Source: JADJPG01 sp964491875
GTDB lineage: Bacteria; Verrucomicrobiota; Verrucomicrobiia; Limisphaerales; JADJPG01
DNA length: 64,000 nucleotides
Reading direction: 5' to 3'
Assembly (NCBI GenBank): GCA_964491875.1
Contig: CAZBIC010000007.1
Coordinates: 1-64,000 of the forward strand
Every line of letters begins with the position of its first letter. Position 1 is the stretch's first letter. Positions 16,222-24,859 of the stretch are shown in pieces. A program made the position numbers and the translations under genes. The notes under the pieces were generated by a model. That model searched no databases, was not told the DNA's origin, and was given only the letters and a program-made list of their open reading frames with translations.

Positions 16222-18279
16222 TCATCCCGCCGAGACATTCTCATCCAGCACCAACACGCCGTGTGGTGGCAGGTCGTAGTTGCCGGTGAAGGTCTTGCCG
16301 GAAAGGAAATCGTGCATCGGCTTGTAGAACGGGATGCGCACCGGTGAGTTCTGGTGGTTGATGAGGAAGAAGATTTTCGAGTTCCCCTTCTGGCGCATGC
16401 TCACTTCGACGGTGTCCGGCACCTTGAGCAGCGGGTTGATGCCGCAGAGCTGGCGAATCCACACCGCGAGATCGTGGTAGAACGGCTGGTTGCTCATCGT
16501 GCCGATGTAGATCGCCCGGCCGTTGCCGAACTGGTTCGTGGTGATCGCCGGGCGTCCCGCGTAGAACTCTTTCGCGTAGGTTCCGATGACCTGGCAGCCT
16601 TTCGGCTCGATGATGTCGCACCAATACTTCGCCGGGTGCATGTGCGTGGCGCTGAACGCACCCTTGAGGATGAGATGATTCTCCTCGCCCGGCGGCAGCG
16701 GATCGAACTCCAGCACTTCCAGCCCGAACAGGTCCGTCATGTCATGCGGAATTCCGGAGTCCGGCGCGATGTGATGCTCGTCGATCAGGCCCGTGTTGAA
16801 GGTGGCGATCAAGGTGCCGCCGTTCTGCACGTAGAGCTTGAGCAGGTCCGCCTCGCCGCCGGACATCAATTGCAACGACGGTGCGATGACGACCTTGTAT
16901 TTGGAGAGATCCTCCGCCGGCCGCGCGAAGTCGACGGGAATGTTCCGGTCATGCAGCGCGTTGTAGAACAACTGCATGTGCTCGCGCTGGCGGAAGTGCT
17001 TGTTCGGCTGCTTCACGCATTCGAGGTTCCACTCGTTATCGTGGCTAAACAGAATGCACGCCTCGGCGACCACCTTGGTGTCCTTGAGCGCGGGCGCGAG
17101 ACGTTTGATCTCCTGGCCGATTTCCTTGATCTCCTGAAACGTGCGGTTCTGGCCGCGTCCGTCGTGGGTCAGCACGCCGCCGTAAAACTTCTCCGACCCA
17201 ATGCGCGGCTGGCGCCAGAGGAAGTAGAGCACGCCGGCAGCGCCGCGCGAAATCAACTGGTAGGTGAACATCCGCACCACGCCGGGGCGCACGAGGGAGT
17301 TCACGTCCTGCCAATCCACCGCGCCGGCTTTCTGTTCAATCACCCAGAAGCCCGAGTCGCCGTCCGGCGTCTTGATGCCCGCCTTCTTCAGCGAGCGCAG
17401 CATGTCGATCTCGCACGCCATCTCGGCAGACTTGGACTTGATGGTCGCATTGCTGTCGATGGAGACGAAATCCAGCACTTCCGCCATGTCGAAGTGATCG
17501 AAGTGCCGTGTGAGCGCGCGGAGGTTTTGCGTCACGGGAATGGTCGGCGTCAGTTCGCGCAACAGCTCCGCCTGCATGCGCGCGTACGCCACGATGGTGT
17601 CGCTGCAGAAGCGCATCCAGTCGAGCACCAGCGCCGGGTTGTGCACCGTCGGCGCGCGCATCGGCATCGGGACATCTTCGAACTTTGTCACCGTCTGCGC
17701 CCAGAAGCGCGTGCCCATCATGTCGTTCAGGCGCTCGATGGTTTCGTACTTCGCTTTCAACCACGCATGCCAGTCGCGCCGCGTTTCGTCATTGAACGAA
17801 GCTTCGGTGTTGTGACCGCCCAGACCGTTGTCGATCTGCCACGCGATGAGTTGCGGATGTTTCCCGAGCGCTTCCGCCAGCGCGCGCACGATGCGTTTGG
17901 AGTGTTCCCAATACACATCGCTGTTCATGCAATAGGCGCGTCGCGTGCCTTCGTGCAGCGTCTGACCGCGGTCGTCCTTCGGCAAAATTTCCGGATGCTT
18001 CTTCGCCAGCCACACAGGCGGCGCGGCGGTGGGTGTGCCGAGCACGACCTTGATACCGGCCTTCGCGAAGAGATCCATCGCACGGCGCATCCAGTCGAAA
18101 TTGTATTTGCCCTCCTCCGGTTCGTAGAGACCCCACGCGAATTCGCCCATGCGGACGACGTTTACACCGGCTTCCACCATCAGCTCCACATCTCGCTGCC
18201 AGCGCGCTTCGGGATTTTCTGCAGTGCCTGCATAGGGATAGACCCAATGCTCCGGATGGTAGTCGACGCCGAAATACAT
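16222..18279 (-). CDS. GH42 beta-galactosidase-like protein with Gly at the acid/base site
   Basis: 685 residues, full length for GH42: a TIM barrel (MYFGVDYHPEHW, NVVRMGEFAWGLYEPEEG, GTPTAAPPVWLAKKHPEILP), a glutamine-amidotransferase-like trimerisation domain (about 400-600) and a C-terminal beta domain. The nucleophile Glu315 is present in FWVIEQ. The acid/base motif, normally (T/S/I)DNE(Y/F)G, reads WQIDNGLGGHNTE, so residue 152 is Gly, not Glu. Either a nearby acid (Glu159) substitutes, activity is altered, or this is a GH42 subfamily with other chemistry. No signal peptide is present, so it would be cytoplasmic and act on imported galactosides, such as pectic galactan fragments. Confidence 0.88.
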   Translation of the reverse strand: MYFGVDYHPEHWVYPYAGTAENPEARWQRDVELMVEAGVNVVRMGEFAWGLYEPEEGKYNFDWMRRAMDLFAKAGIKVVLGTPTAAPPVWLAKKHPEILPKDDRGQTLHEGTRRAYCMNSDVYWEHSKRIVRALAEALGKHPQLIAWQIDNGLGGHNTEASFNDETRRDWHAWLKAKYETIERLNDMMGTRFWAQTVTKFEDVPMPMRAPTVHNPALVLDWMRFCSDTIVAYARMQAELLRELTPTIPVTQNLRALTRHFDHFDMAEVLDFVSIDSNATIKSKSAEMACEIDMLRSLKKAGIKTPDGDSGFWVIEQKAGAVDWQDVNSLVRPGVVRMFTYQLISRGAAGVLYFLWRQPRIGSEKFYGGVLTHDGRGQNRTFQEIKEIGQEIKRLAPALKDTKVVAEACILFSHDNEWNLECVKQPNKHFRQREHMQLFYNALHDRNIPVDFARPAEDLSKYKVVIAPSLQLMSGGEADLLKLYVQNGGTLIATFNTGLIDEHHIAPDSGIPHDMTDLFGLEVLEFDPLPPGEENHLILKGAFSATHMHPAKYWCDIIEPKGCQVIGTYAKEFYAGRPAITTNQFGNGRAIYIGTMSNQPFYHDLAVWIRQLCGINPLLKVPDTVEVSMRQKGNSKIFFLINHQNSPVRIPFYKPMHDFLSGKTFTGNYDLPPHGVLVLDENVSAG

Positions 18280-18365
18280 GGTGAGGTGTGATTATTTTCT
18301 GTCGCTAATCTAGGCTAGGTCGAGTCGCAGGCAACTGAAATGATGGGGAACGTGATGCATAATGA

Positions 18366-18410
18366 GTGATCCGTGACGACGAAATGGGCACTGCGGACAT
18401 CACGGATCAC
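18366..18410. repeat. GTGATCCGTGA inverted repeat
   Basis: An 11-bp perfect inverted repeat: GTGATCCGTGA at 18366-18376 and TCACGGATCAC at 18400-18410. It lies upstream of the sarcosine-oxidase-like gene. Its core resembles the GTGATTCGTG palindrome between trpA and manC, suggesting a dispersed family. Confidence 0.6.
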
Positions 18411-18470
18411 GAGTCACGCCTCACGAAACACTCTTCCCGCGACACCCCACCTTCCCCTACGCTCGCTCCC

Positions 18471-19607
18471 ATGTCCGCAACCTACGACGTCATCATCGTC
18501 GGGCTCGGCGCGATGGGCAGCGCCGCCGCGTATCATCTCGCGAAACGCGGCCAGCGCGTGTTGGGCATCGATCGTTTCTCGCCGCCGCACGCGATGGGTT
18601 CCTCGCACGGGCAAACCCGCATCATCCGCGAAGCCTACTTCGAGCATCCCAGCTACGTGCCGATCGTTCAACGCGCCTACCAACTCTGGGACGATCTCTC
18701 AATCCTCTCCAAGACTCCGCTCTTTCTCCAGACCGGCGGCCTGATGATCGGCGCACCCGACAGCATCGTCTTCACCGGCGCAAAACTCAGCGCGGAGACG
18801 CATCATCTGCCGCACGAGATTCTCACCGCGCGCGACGTGCGCTCGCGGTTCCCGGCCCTGCAGCCATCCGACGAAATGCTCGCCGTGCTCGAACCGCGCG
18901 CCGGCATTCTCTTTCCCGAACGCTGCATCGCGACCCATCTCCAATTTGCCTCGCAACACGGCGCCAGCCTTCGCACCGATGAACCCGTCGTACGCTGGAA
19001 CGCCTCGGCGGACGGCGTGGAAGTCGTCACCACCAAGGGAACCCATCGCGCGGCGAAGCTCATTCTCTCCGCCGGCAGCTGGGCGCGGGAACTTCTCCCG
19101 GAACTCAACCCGCCGCTCACCATCGAGCGCCAGACACTCTTTTGGTTCGAGCCGAAGGCTGAACCGAAATCGTTCTACCCGGAACGGCTTCCCGTTCACC
19201 TTTGGCAAATCGGCGGCGAAGAGGGACGCCGCTTCTTTTACGGTTTCCCCGATCTCGGTGAAGGCGTGAAGATCGCGTGGCATCACGACGGTTCAAACGT
19301 CTCGCCGGATTTCGTCTCCCGCGACGTGACGCCGGACGAAGTGGAAACGATGCGCGGACTCCTGCGCCGCTACCTTCCACAAGCCGAGGGTCAGTTCCGC
19401 TCCGCCGCGGTCTGCCTCTACACGAACACGCCGGATGAACATTTTTGGATCGACCATCATCCCGCCCATCCGCAAGTCCTCATCGCCAGTCCGTGCTCCG
19501 GCCATGGGTTCAAGTTCTCCAGCGCCATCGGCGAAATCCTCTGCGACATCGCCATCGACGGGAAGAGCCACTTCGATCTCGCGTTGTTCCGGAATCGCTG
19601 GGTGTGA
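18471..19607 (+). CDS. Monomeric sarcosine oxidase / N-methyl amino acid oxidase family
   Basis: I start at ATG 18471 (MSATYDVIIVGLGAMGSAA); the frame upstream to 18366 runs through an inverted repeat. 378 residues. The N-terminal FAD Rossmann motif GLGAMGS is followed by HGQTRIIREAYFEHP, typical of MSOX/MTOX. Cys315 in CLYTNTPDEHF coincides with the covalent flavin cysteine of monomeric sarcosine oxidases, and SGHGFKFSSAIG is the C-terminal flavin contact. It probably oxidises N-methylated amino acids with O2, giving H2O2. The exact substrate (sarcosine, N-methyl-Trp, pipecolate) is undecided. It converges on cysK. Confidence 0.9.
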   Translation: MSATYDVIIVGLGAMGSAAAYHLAKRGQRVLGIDRFSPPHAMGSSHGQTRIIREAYFEHPSYVPIVQRAYQLWDDLSILSKTPLFLQTGGLMIGAPDSIVFTGAKLSAETHHLPHEILTARDVRSRFPALQPSDEMLAVLEPRAGILFPERCIATHLQFASQHGASLRTDEPVVRWNASADGVEVVTTKGTHRAAKLILSAGSWARELLPELNPPLTIERQTLFWFEPKAEPKSFYPERLPVHLWQIGGEEGRRFFYGFPDLGEGVKIAWHHDGSNVSPDFVSRDVTPDEVETMRGLLRRYLPQAEGQFRSAAVCLYTNTPDEHFWIDHHPAHPQVLIASPCSGHGFKFSSAIGEILCDIAIDGKSHFDLALFRNRWV

Positions 19608-19670
19608 GATGAGGTGAGTAGCCAAACAATTCCAGGCAACTTCCGCCGCGCCGGGAGACAATCAGTATCG

Positions 19671-19712
19671 CTAAAACAAAAATGGGGCCGCCGTTGTCCG
19701 GCTGGCCCCATT
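19671..19712 (-). terminator. Intrinsic terminator of cysK
   Basis: On the minus strand, a 9-bp stem AATGGGGCC/GGCCCCATT (19704-19712 with 19681-19689), with a further small GCCGG/CCGGC-type inner pairing, is followed by TTTTTGTTTTAG. It starts 28 nt beyond the cysK stop in the convergent gap with the oxidase gene. Confidence 0.8.
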
Positions 19713-19739
19713 GAATGAATTCTTCCGCAACGGCAACGA

Positions 19740-20723
19740 TCAGCCGCCTACTTCGGCCTTGGCTTCGGCCGCGAGCGGCGTGCTGAGGTAACGTTCGCCC
19801 GTTGAGCAGGCGATCGTGACGATGGTCTTGCCCTTGTTCTCCGGACGCTTCGCGACTTCGAGCGCGGCGACAACGTTTGCGCCAGTGGAGATGCCGACCA
19901 GGATGCCTTCTTCCTTCGCGAGACGACGGGCCATCGCGAACGCGTCGTCGTTGCTCACCTGTACGCATTCCGTGATCTGCGCGTTCCCGGCCGCGTCCTT
20001 CAGGTGAAGGTTCTTCGGCACGAAACCGGCGCCGGTGCCTTGAATCTTGTGCGGGCCGGGCTTCACCGGCTGGCCAGCGAGAGTCTGGGTGATGACGGGC
20101 GAATCCTTCGGCTCAACGGCGATCGCGGTGAACGAAGGCTTCTTGGTCTTGATGACTTCGTAGCAGCCGGTGATGGTGCCGCCGGTACCCACGGCCGCGA
20201 CGAGAATGTCGACCTTGCCGTCCGTGTCTTCCCAAATTTCCACCGCCGTGGTCTTCGAATGAATCGCCGGGTTCGCGGGATTCTCGAACTGCTGCGGGAT
20301 CCAGGAGTTCGGCGTTTCCTTGGCGAGTTGTTCGGCGCGCGCGATGGCGCCCTTCATGCCTTCGGTGCCGGGAGTGAGCACGAGCTTCGCGCCGAGCATG
20401 GCGAGAAGCGTGCGGCGCTCGAGCGACATCGTCTCGGGCATGGTGAGGATGAGCTTGTAGCCCTTGGCCGCCGCGACGAAGGCGAGCGCGATGCCGGTGT
20501 TGCCGCTGGTAGGCTCGATGATGACGGTGTCCTTCTTCAGGATGCCGCGCTTCTCGGCGTCTTCAATCATGGCCATTCCGATACGATCCTTTACGCTGCC
20601 GAGCGGGTTGAAGAATTCGCACTTGAGCAGGACGGTGGCGCCCACACCTTCGGCCACGCGGTTCAGCTTCACCAACGGAGTGCGTCCGACGGTTTCGACG
20701 ATGTTATTGTAGATGCGACCCAT
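19740..20723 (-). CDS. cysK: Cysteine synthase A (O-acetylserine sulfhydrylase)
   Basis: 327 residues. PLP enzyme converting O-acetylserine plus sulfide to cysteine. PLP-Lys lies in NPLGSVKDRIG (about 40-50), with the substrate loop PTSGNTGIALAF, the phosphate-binding VGTGGTITG and the C-terminal EGILVGISTGANVVAA. Length and motifs are canonical. ATG 20723 gives the usual start (MGRIYNNIVETVGRTPLVKL). It is transcribed divergently from a PocR-domain AraC regulator across a 226-nt gap, so that regulator is a candidate controller. An intrinsic terminator follows. Confidence 0.97.
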   Translation of the reverse strand: MGRIYNNIVETVGRTPLVKLNRVAEGVGATVLLKCEFFNPLGSVKDRIGMAMIEDAEKRGILKKDTVIIEPTSGNTGIALAFVAAAKGYKLILTMPETMSLERRTLLAMLGAKLVLTPGTEGMKGAIARAEQLAKETPNSWIPQQFENPANPAIHSKTTAVEIWEDTDGKVDILVAAVGTGGTITGCYEVIKTKKPSFTAIAVEPKDSPVITQTLAGQPVKPGPHKIQGTGAGFVPKNLHLKDAAGNAQITECVQVSNDDAFAMARRLAKEEGILVGISTGANVVAALEVAKRPENKGKTIVTIACSTGERYLSTPLAAEAKAEVGG

Positions 20724-20869
20724 AGCTTGTTCTTTGGTTTACAGTGGTTCTTAAGTGGCCGGATATTGCGGGAGCGATTCCAAACGCGGCAAGTCCTTTT
20801 CCGCCGACTCTTGCAAGCCCCACATCGGGCATCGCGCAGGTCCGCAGCAATCATCCGTAGATCACCCCA

Positions 20870-20899
20870 TTGTCACCGCTGCTTCCGCGATCCTATTGT
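20870..20899 (+). promoter_or_regulatory. Possible sigma-70 promoter of the PocR-AraC regulator
   Basis: TTGTCA (20870-20875), an 18-nt spacer and TATTGT (20894-20899) lie 50 nt before the regulator ATG. Moderate consensus match; sequence prediction only. Confidence 0.4.
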
Positions 20900-20949
20900 T
20901 CGTAAATTCACTACACCCCACGGCCACCAAGCCGACAGGAGATCGTTCC

Positions 20950-21834
20950 ATGAATGACAATGGACGTTTGCTGAGGATACTCGCCGAATCCTCGTTGTTC
21001 CAAAACTTCGCGACCGCCTACGCCGAGACCACGGGCCTCCCGGTGACACTGCGCCCGGACTCAGACGGCCTGCTGCCCTTTCACGGACACCGTCACGAAA
21101 ACAAATGGTGCGCCCTCATGGCCGGCAAAAGCTCCACCTGCACGGTGTGCCTGCAAGTGCAGGAGAAACTGCTGCGCGACGCCACCGCCACCGCCACGAC
21201 CGTCACCTGCGCGTACGGCCTGAATGAAACGGCCGTGCCCGTCAAACTTGGCCCGAAGATCATTGGGTATCTCCAGACCGGCCAGGTGTTGCCGCAACCG
21301 CCGGACCCCGCGTCGTTTCAACGCGCCTACCAAACCGCCGCGAAGCTCGGCGTGAAGCTCAACAAAGGCGCCGCCCGCAGCGCGTATTTCGCCACGCCGG
21401 TCGTCTCCAGAAGAAAGAACAAGTCGATCTCCAGCCTGCTCTCGATCTTCGCCGAGCACCTCGCAATGACGAGCAACCAGATCGCCGTGCAAACCGCGCA
21501 AGCCGAACCGCCCTCCATCAGCCGCGCGAAGGCATTCATCCGCGAACATTATCAGGAGAAGCTTTCCCTTGGTCAGGTGGCAGGCGCCGTTCACGTGAGC
21601 GTCTTCTATTTCTGCAAACTGTTCCGCAAAGCCACCGGCACCAACTTCACCGAGTTCGTCTCGCGCACCCGGGTGGAGAAGGCCATGAGCCTGTTGCTGA
21701 ACCCGAACAACCGCATCAGCGAGATCGCCTATGAAGTGGGTTTTGAATCGCTCACGCATTTCAACCGCACCTTCAAAAAGTTCGCCGGCGAATCGCCCAC
21801 GCAATATCGCGGGCGTCTTCCGAGAACGGCGTGA
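20950..21834 (+). CDS. PocR sensor domain-AraC family transcriptional regulator
   Basis: 294 residues from ATG 20950, preceded by AGGAG at 8-12 nt, one of the clearer Shine-Dalgarno sites here. The N-terminal PocR ligand-binding domain (about 1-130) carries four cysteines (54, 64, 67, 87; the middle pair CxxC) and the PocR signature VPVKLGPKIIGYLQTGQV. The C-terminal AraC/XylS double HTH (about 190-292) has LSLGQVAGAVHVSVFYFCKLFR and ISEIAYEVGFESLTHFNRTFKK. PocR-type domains sense small hydrocarbon derivatives in propanediol and methanogenic systems; the ligand here is unknown. The CxxC set also permits redox or metal sensing. It is divergent from cysK and upstream of an ABC exporter. Confidence 0.87.
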   Translation: MNDNGRLLRILAESSLFQNFATAYAETTGLPVTLRPDSDGLLPFHGHRHENKWCALMAGKSSTCTVCLQVQEKLLRDATATATTVTCAYGLNETAVPVKLGPKIIGYLQTGQVLPQPPDPASFQRAYQTAAKLGVKLNKGAARSAYFATPVVSRRKNKSISSLLSIFAEHLAMTSNQIAVQTAQAEPPSISRAKAFIREHYQEKLSLGQVAGAVHVSVFYFCKLFRKATGTNFTEFVSRTRVEKAMSLLLNPNNRISEIAYEVGFESLTHFNRTFKKFAGESPTQYRGRLPRTA

Positions 21835-21906
21835 GCCAGCCGGTCGAGGAGGGCAATTGCTTTCAACTTTGTCCTCCGACGGCGCACTGATACGCTCGCG
21901 CCGCTG

Positions 21907-23673
21907 ATGAACAACGCGCGTCGGGTGTTTCAATTCTTTCGGCCGGAAGCTCCGCGGCTGGTGCTGGTCGCCGCCTTCATGATGCTGAGCATCGGCCTGA
22001 GCCTGCTCAAGCCGTGGCCCCTGGCTGTCATCGTCGACTCGGTCCTCGGCAATCATCCCCTGCCCGGCTGGATCGCCTCCACGCTCGGCTCCGCCACCAA
22101 GGAAACCCTCATCGCCACGCTGGCCATCGCCGTCCTCGTGCTGCATCTGGGCCAGAGCGCGATTTCGTCCGCACAAAACTTCGTGGCAATTCAGATCGGC
22201 CTGAGCGGATTGCGTCGCGTGCGCGTGGAAGTCTTCGCCTGCCTTCAGCGTCTCTCGCTGCGGTTTCATCAAGGCAGCCGCAGCGGTGACATCATTCATC
22301 GCGCGGCGTGGGACACGTATTCGTTCCAAACGCTGTTTCAGCAAGGCTGGATCACCTCCGCCACGGCCACGCTCTCCCTCGTGAGCATGAGCGTGTGGAT
22401 GTGGCTCCTGAACCCGCCGCTCACTCTGGTGGCGCTCGCCATTGTTCCAGTGTTGCTGCTGGTGATGAAACAGTTCGGCCATCGCATGACGCAGCGCGGC
22501 ACGGAGGCACAACAGGCGGACAGTCAAGTCACCTCTTTCGTCCAGCAAAGCATCGTGGCGCTGCCGCTGATCCAGAGTTACACTCGCGAGGCGCAGGAAG
22601 AACAGGCGTTCACCGCGCGCACGTCGACTGCGATGGAGAAGCGCCTGTCGCAGCACGCGTGGGAACTGCTTTACTGGCTGGCGATTTCCGCGGTGTTCGC
22701 TCTCGGATCCGCCTCGATCGTCTGGATCGGCAGCCAGCAGGTGCTCGCCGGAAAGTTGAGCGTCGGCGAACTGCTCATCTTCCTCGCGTATCTCGCGCAG
22801 CTCTACGAGCCGTTGAACCAGCTCTCTCACGTCGGCGCGACGATGGCGAACGCCAAGGTCGGCACCCAGCGCGTCTTTGAAATCCTCGACGCACCCGAGG
22901 AAGTGAAGGACGCGCCGAACGCACGTGCGGTGACGAAGGCGCGAGGCGAAGTCGTGTTCGACAACGTTTCCTTCGGCTACCAGGCGGGGCAGACGGTCCT
23001 GCAGAACCTGAGCTTCCGACTGGGCGCAGGACAATCCGCGGCGCTCATCGGGCCGAGCGGCGTGGGGAAGTCGACCTTGATGAATCTGCTCCCGCGCTTC
23101 TTCGATCCAACGCAGGGCGGCGTGAAGCTGGACGGCGTGGATTTGCGCGAGCTGAAGCTGAAGGATCTCCGGAAACAAATCGCGCTCGTCTTGCAGGAAC
23201 CGATCCTTCTCCCGGCGAGCATCGCGGAGAACATCGCGTACGGAAAACCGGAAGCGAGTCGCGCGGAGATTGAAGCCGCCGCCCGCGCCGCGAACGCCGC
23301 GGGCTTCATCGGCAAGCTGCCGAACGGCTACGACACCGTGGTGGGCGACGGCGGCGCCCGCCTGAGCGTGGGCGAACGGCAGCGGCTCAACCTCGCGCGG
23401 GCGTTCCTCAAGGACGCACCGATTCTCCTGCTCGACGAACCCACCAGCGCGCTCGACTCCGACAGCGAAGCCGCGGTGGTGGAATCGCTCTTCAATCTCA
23501 TGAAAGGCCGCACCACCTTGATGGTTGCCCACCGGCTCTCCACCATCGGACGCGTCGACAAGATCCTCGTGCTGCAGGACGGACGATTGGTCGAGGAAGG
23601 TTCACCCGCAGAACTGAAGTCGCAACCCGGCTATTACGCGCGTGTGATCAGCGGGCAGGTGGCGTTGGAGTAA
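21907..23673 (+). CDS. ABC exporter, fused permease-ATPase (MsbA/MDR-like)
   Basis: 588 residues, a half-transporter that would act as a homodimer. An N-terminal six-TM ABC_membrane domain (about 1-320; LVLVAAFMMLSIGLSLLKPW is the first helix) is followed by an ATPase. Walker A is GPSGVGKST (near 381), the Q-loop is in LVLQEP, the signature is LSVGERQRLNLARA (near 486), Walker B is ILLLDEPTSALDSD and the H-loop is MVAHRLST. Substrate could be lipid, peptide or drug; nothing nearby decides it. It starts 72 nt after the AraC-type regulator gene and ends 57 nt before the M29 aminopeptidase. Confidence 0.92.
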   Translation: MNNARRVFQFFRPEAPRLVLVAAFMMLSIGLSLLKPWPLAVIVDSVLGNHPLPGWIASTLGSATKETLIATLAIAVLVLHLGQSAISSAQNFVAIQIGLSGLRRVRVEVFACLQRLSLRFHQGSRSGDIIHRAAWDTYSFQTLFQQGWITSATATLSLVSMSVWMWLLNPPLTLVALAIVPVLLLVMKQFGHRMTQRGTEAQQADSQVTSFVQQSIVALPLIQSYTREAQEEQAFTARTSTAMEKRLSQHAWELLYWLAISAVFALGSASIVWIGSQQVLAGKLSVGELLIFLAYLAQLYEPLNQLSHVGATMANAKVGTQRVFEILDAPEEVKDAPNARAVTKARGEVVFDNVSFGYQAGQTVLQNLSFRLGAGQSAALIGPSGVGKSTLMNLLPRFFDPTQGGVKLDGVDLRELKLKDLRKQIALVLQEPILLPASIAENIAYGKPEASRAEIEAAARAANAAGFIGKLPNGYDTVVGDGGARLSVGERQRLNLARAFLKDAPILLLDEPTSALDSDSEAAVVESLFNLMKGRTTLMVAHRLSTIGRVDKILVLQDGRLVEEGSPAELKSQPGYYARVISGQVALE

Positions 23674-23730
23674 CCGGTTTGCCACTAGACAAACTTTCCA
23701 CGTCCGATAGCCTCCGGGCACCAGACATTT

Positions 23731-24840
23731 ATGACCGATCCGCGCTACAACAAGCTCGCCAAACTGCTCGTCGAATACTCCACGCAACTCAAAGCGGGAG
23801 ACAAAGTGCTCATCGACGCCATCGACATCCCGGATGATTTCACGGTGGAACTGATGCGCACTGTGCGCAAAGCCGGCGCGACGCCGCTGGTCGAAGTGCG
23901 CCACGGCCGCGTGACGCGCGAAGTTCTCCGCGGAACGGACGAGGGCCACGCCACGACGATTCGCGACATCGAGATGTTCCGGATGAAGCGAGTGCAGGCC
24001 TACATCGCCCTTCGCGGCAGCGCGAACATCAACGAATCTTCAGACGTAGACAGCTCCAAGATGGCGCTCTACTCGCGCATCGTGCGGCCGGTTCTCAATT
24101 ACCGCGTGAACAAGACGCGCTGGGTCGTCTTGCGCTGGCCGACGCCGAGCATGGCGCAGGCGGCGGGCATGAGCACGGAGGCGTTCGAGGATTTCTACTT
24201 CAACGTCTGCACGATGAACTATCCGCGCATGGCCAAGGCGATGACGCCGCTGGAGCAGCGCATGAAAAAGGCGGACCGCGTCCACATCAAAGGCCCCGGC
24301 ACCGACCTCACTTTCAGCATCAAAGGCATCGGTGCGAAGATGTGCAAAGGCGACCGGAACATTCCCGACGGCGAAGTTTTCTCGTGCCCGGTGAAGAATT
24401 CGGTGAACGGCCACATCCAGTTCAACACGCCCACGATTTATTCCGGCACGCGGTTCGACAACGTCCGCCTCGATTTCAACGACGGAAAGATCGTCGGCGC
24501 CACCGCGAACAACTCGAAGCGGTTGAACGAGATTCTCGATACTGACGCCGGCGCGCGTTACATCGGGGAGTTCTCGCTCGGGTTTAATCCGCACATTCAC
24601 ACACCCATGTGCGACATCCTGTTCGACGAGAAGATCGCCGGCTCGATGCACTTCACGCCCGGCCAGGCTTACGAGGAATGCGACAATGGAAACCGCTCCG
24701 CCGTCCACTGGGACATGGTGCTCATCCAGCGCCCGGAATGGGGTGGCGGCGAGATCTGGTTCGATGGCGAATTGATCCGCAAGGACGGCCGTTTCCTCCC
24801 GAAGGACCTCAAGCCGCTCAATCCCGAGAACCTGAAGTAA
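23731..24840 (+). CDS. Aminopeptidase, M29 family
   Basis: 369 residues. Metallo-aminopeptidase of the AmpS/PepS/aminopeptidase T type. Likely metal ligands are Glu in PDGEVFSCP, Glu in YIGEFSLGFNP, and His and Asp in SAVHWDMV; the conserved EQRMKKADRVHIKGPGTDL lies mid-protein. It is cytoplasmic with no signal. By family it binds two metal ions (Co/Zn/Mg) and trims N-terminal residues from peptides. The hexose mutarotase gene follows 19 nt later. Confidence 0.9.
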   Translation: MTDPRYNKLAKLLVEYSTQLKAGDKVLIDAIDIPDDFTVELMRTVRKAGATPLVEVRHGRVTREVLRGTDEGHATTIRDIEMFRMKRVQAYIALRGSANINESSDVDSSKMALYSRIVRPVLNYRVNKTRWVVLRWPTPSMAQAAGMSTEAFEDFYFNVCTMNYPRMAKAMTPLEQRMKKADRVHIKGPGTDLTFSIKGIGAKMCKGDRNIPDGEVFSCPVKNSVNGHIQFNTPTIYSGTRFDNVRLDFNDGKIVGATANNSKRLNEILDTDAGARYIGEFSLGFNPHIHTPMCDILFDEKIAGSMHFTPGQAYEECDNGNRSAVHWDMVLIQRPEWGGGEIWFDGELIRKDGRFLPKDLKPLNPENLK

Positions 24841-24859
24841 CTCACGCTGCACCGCCGCC

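Noticed and set aside
16354..18291. A 645-codon plus-strand frame
   Set aside because: Mirror of the GH42 gene; no motif, composition typical of antisense frames in high-GC DNA.
21061..23532. An 823-codon frame on the minus strand
   Set aside because: It runs antisense through the PocR-AraC and ABC transporter genes, both of which have full domain motifs; its own product is His/Arg-rich and unrecognisable.
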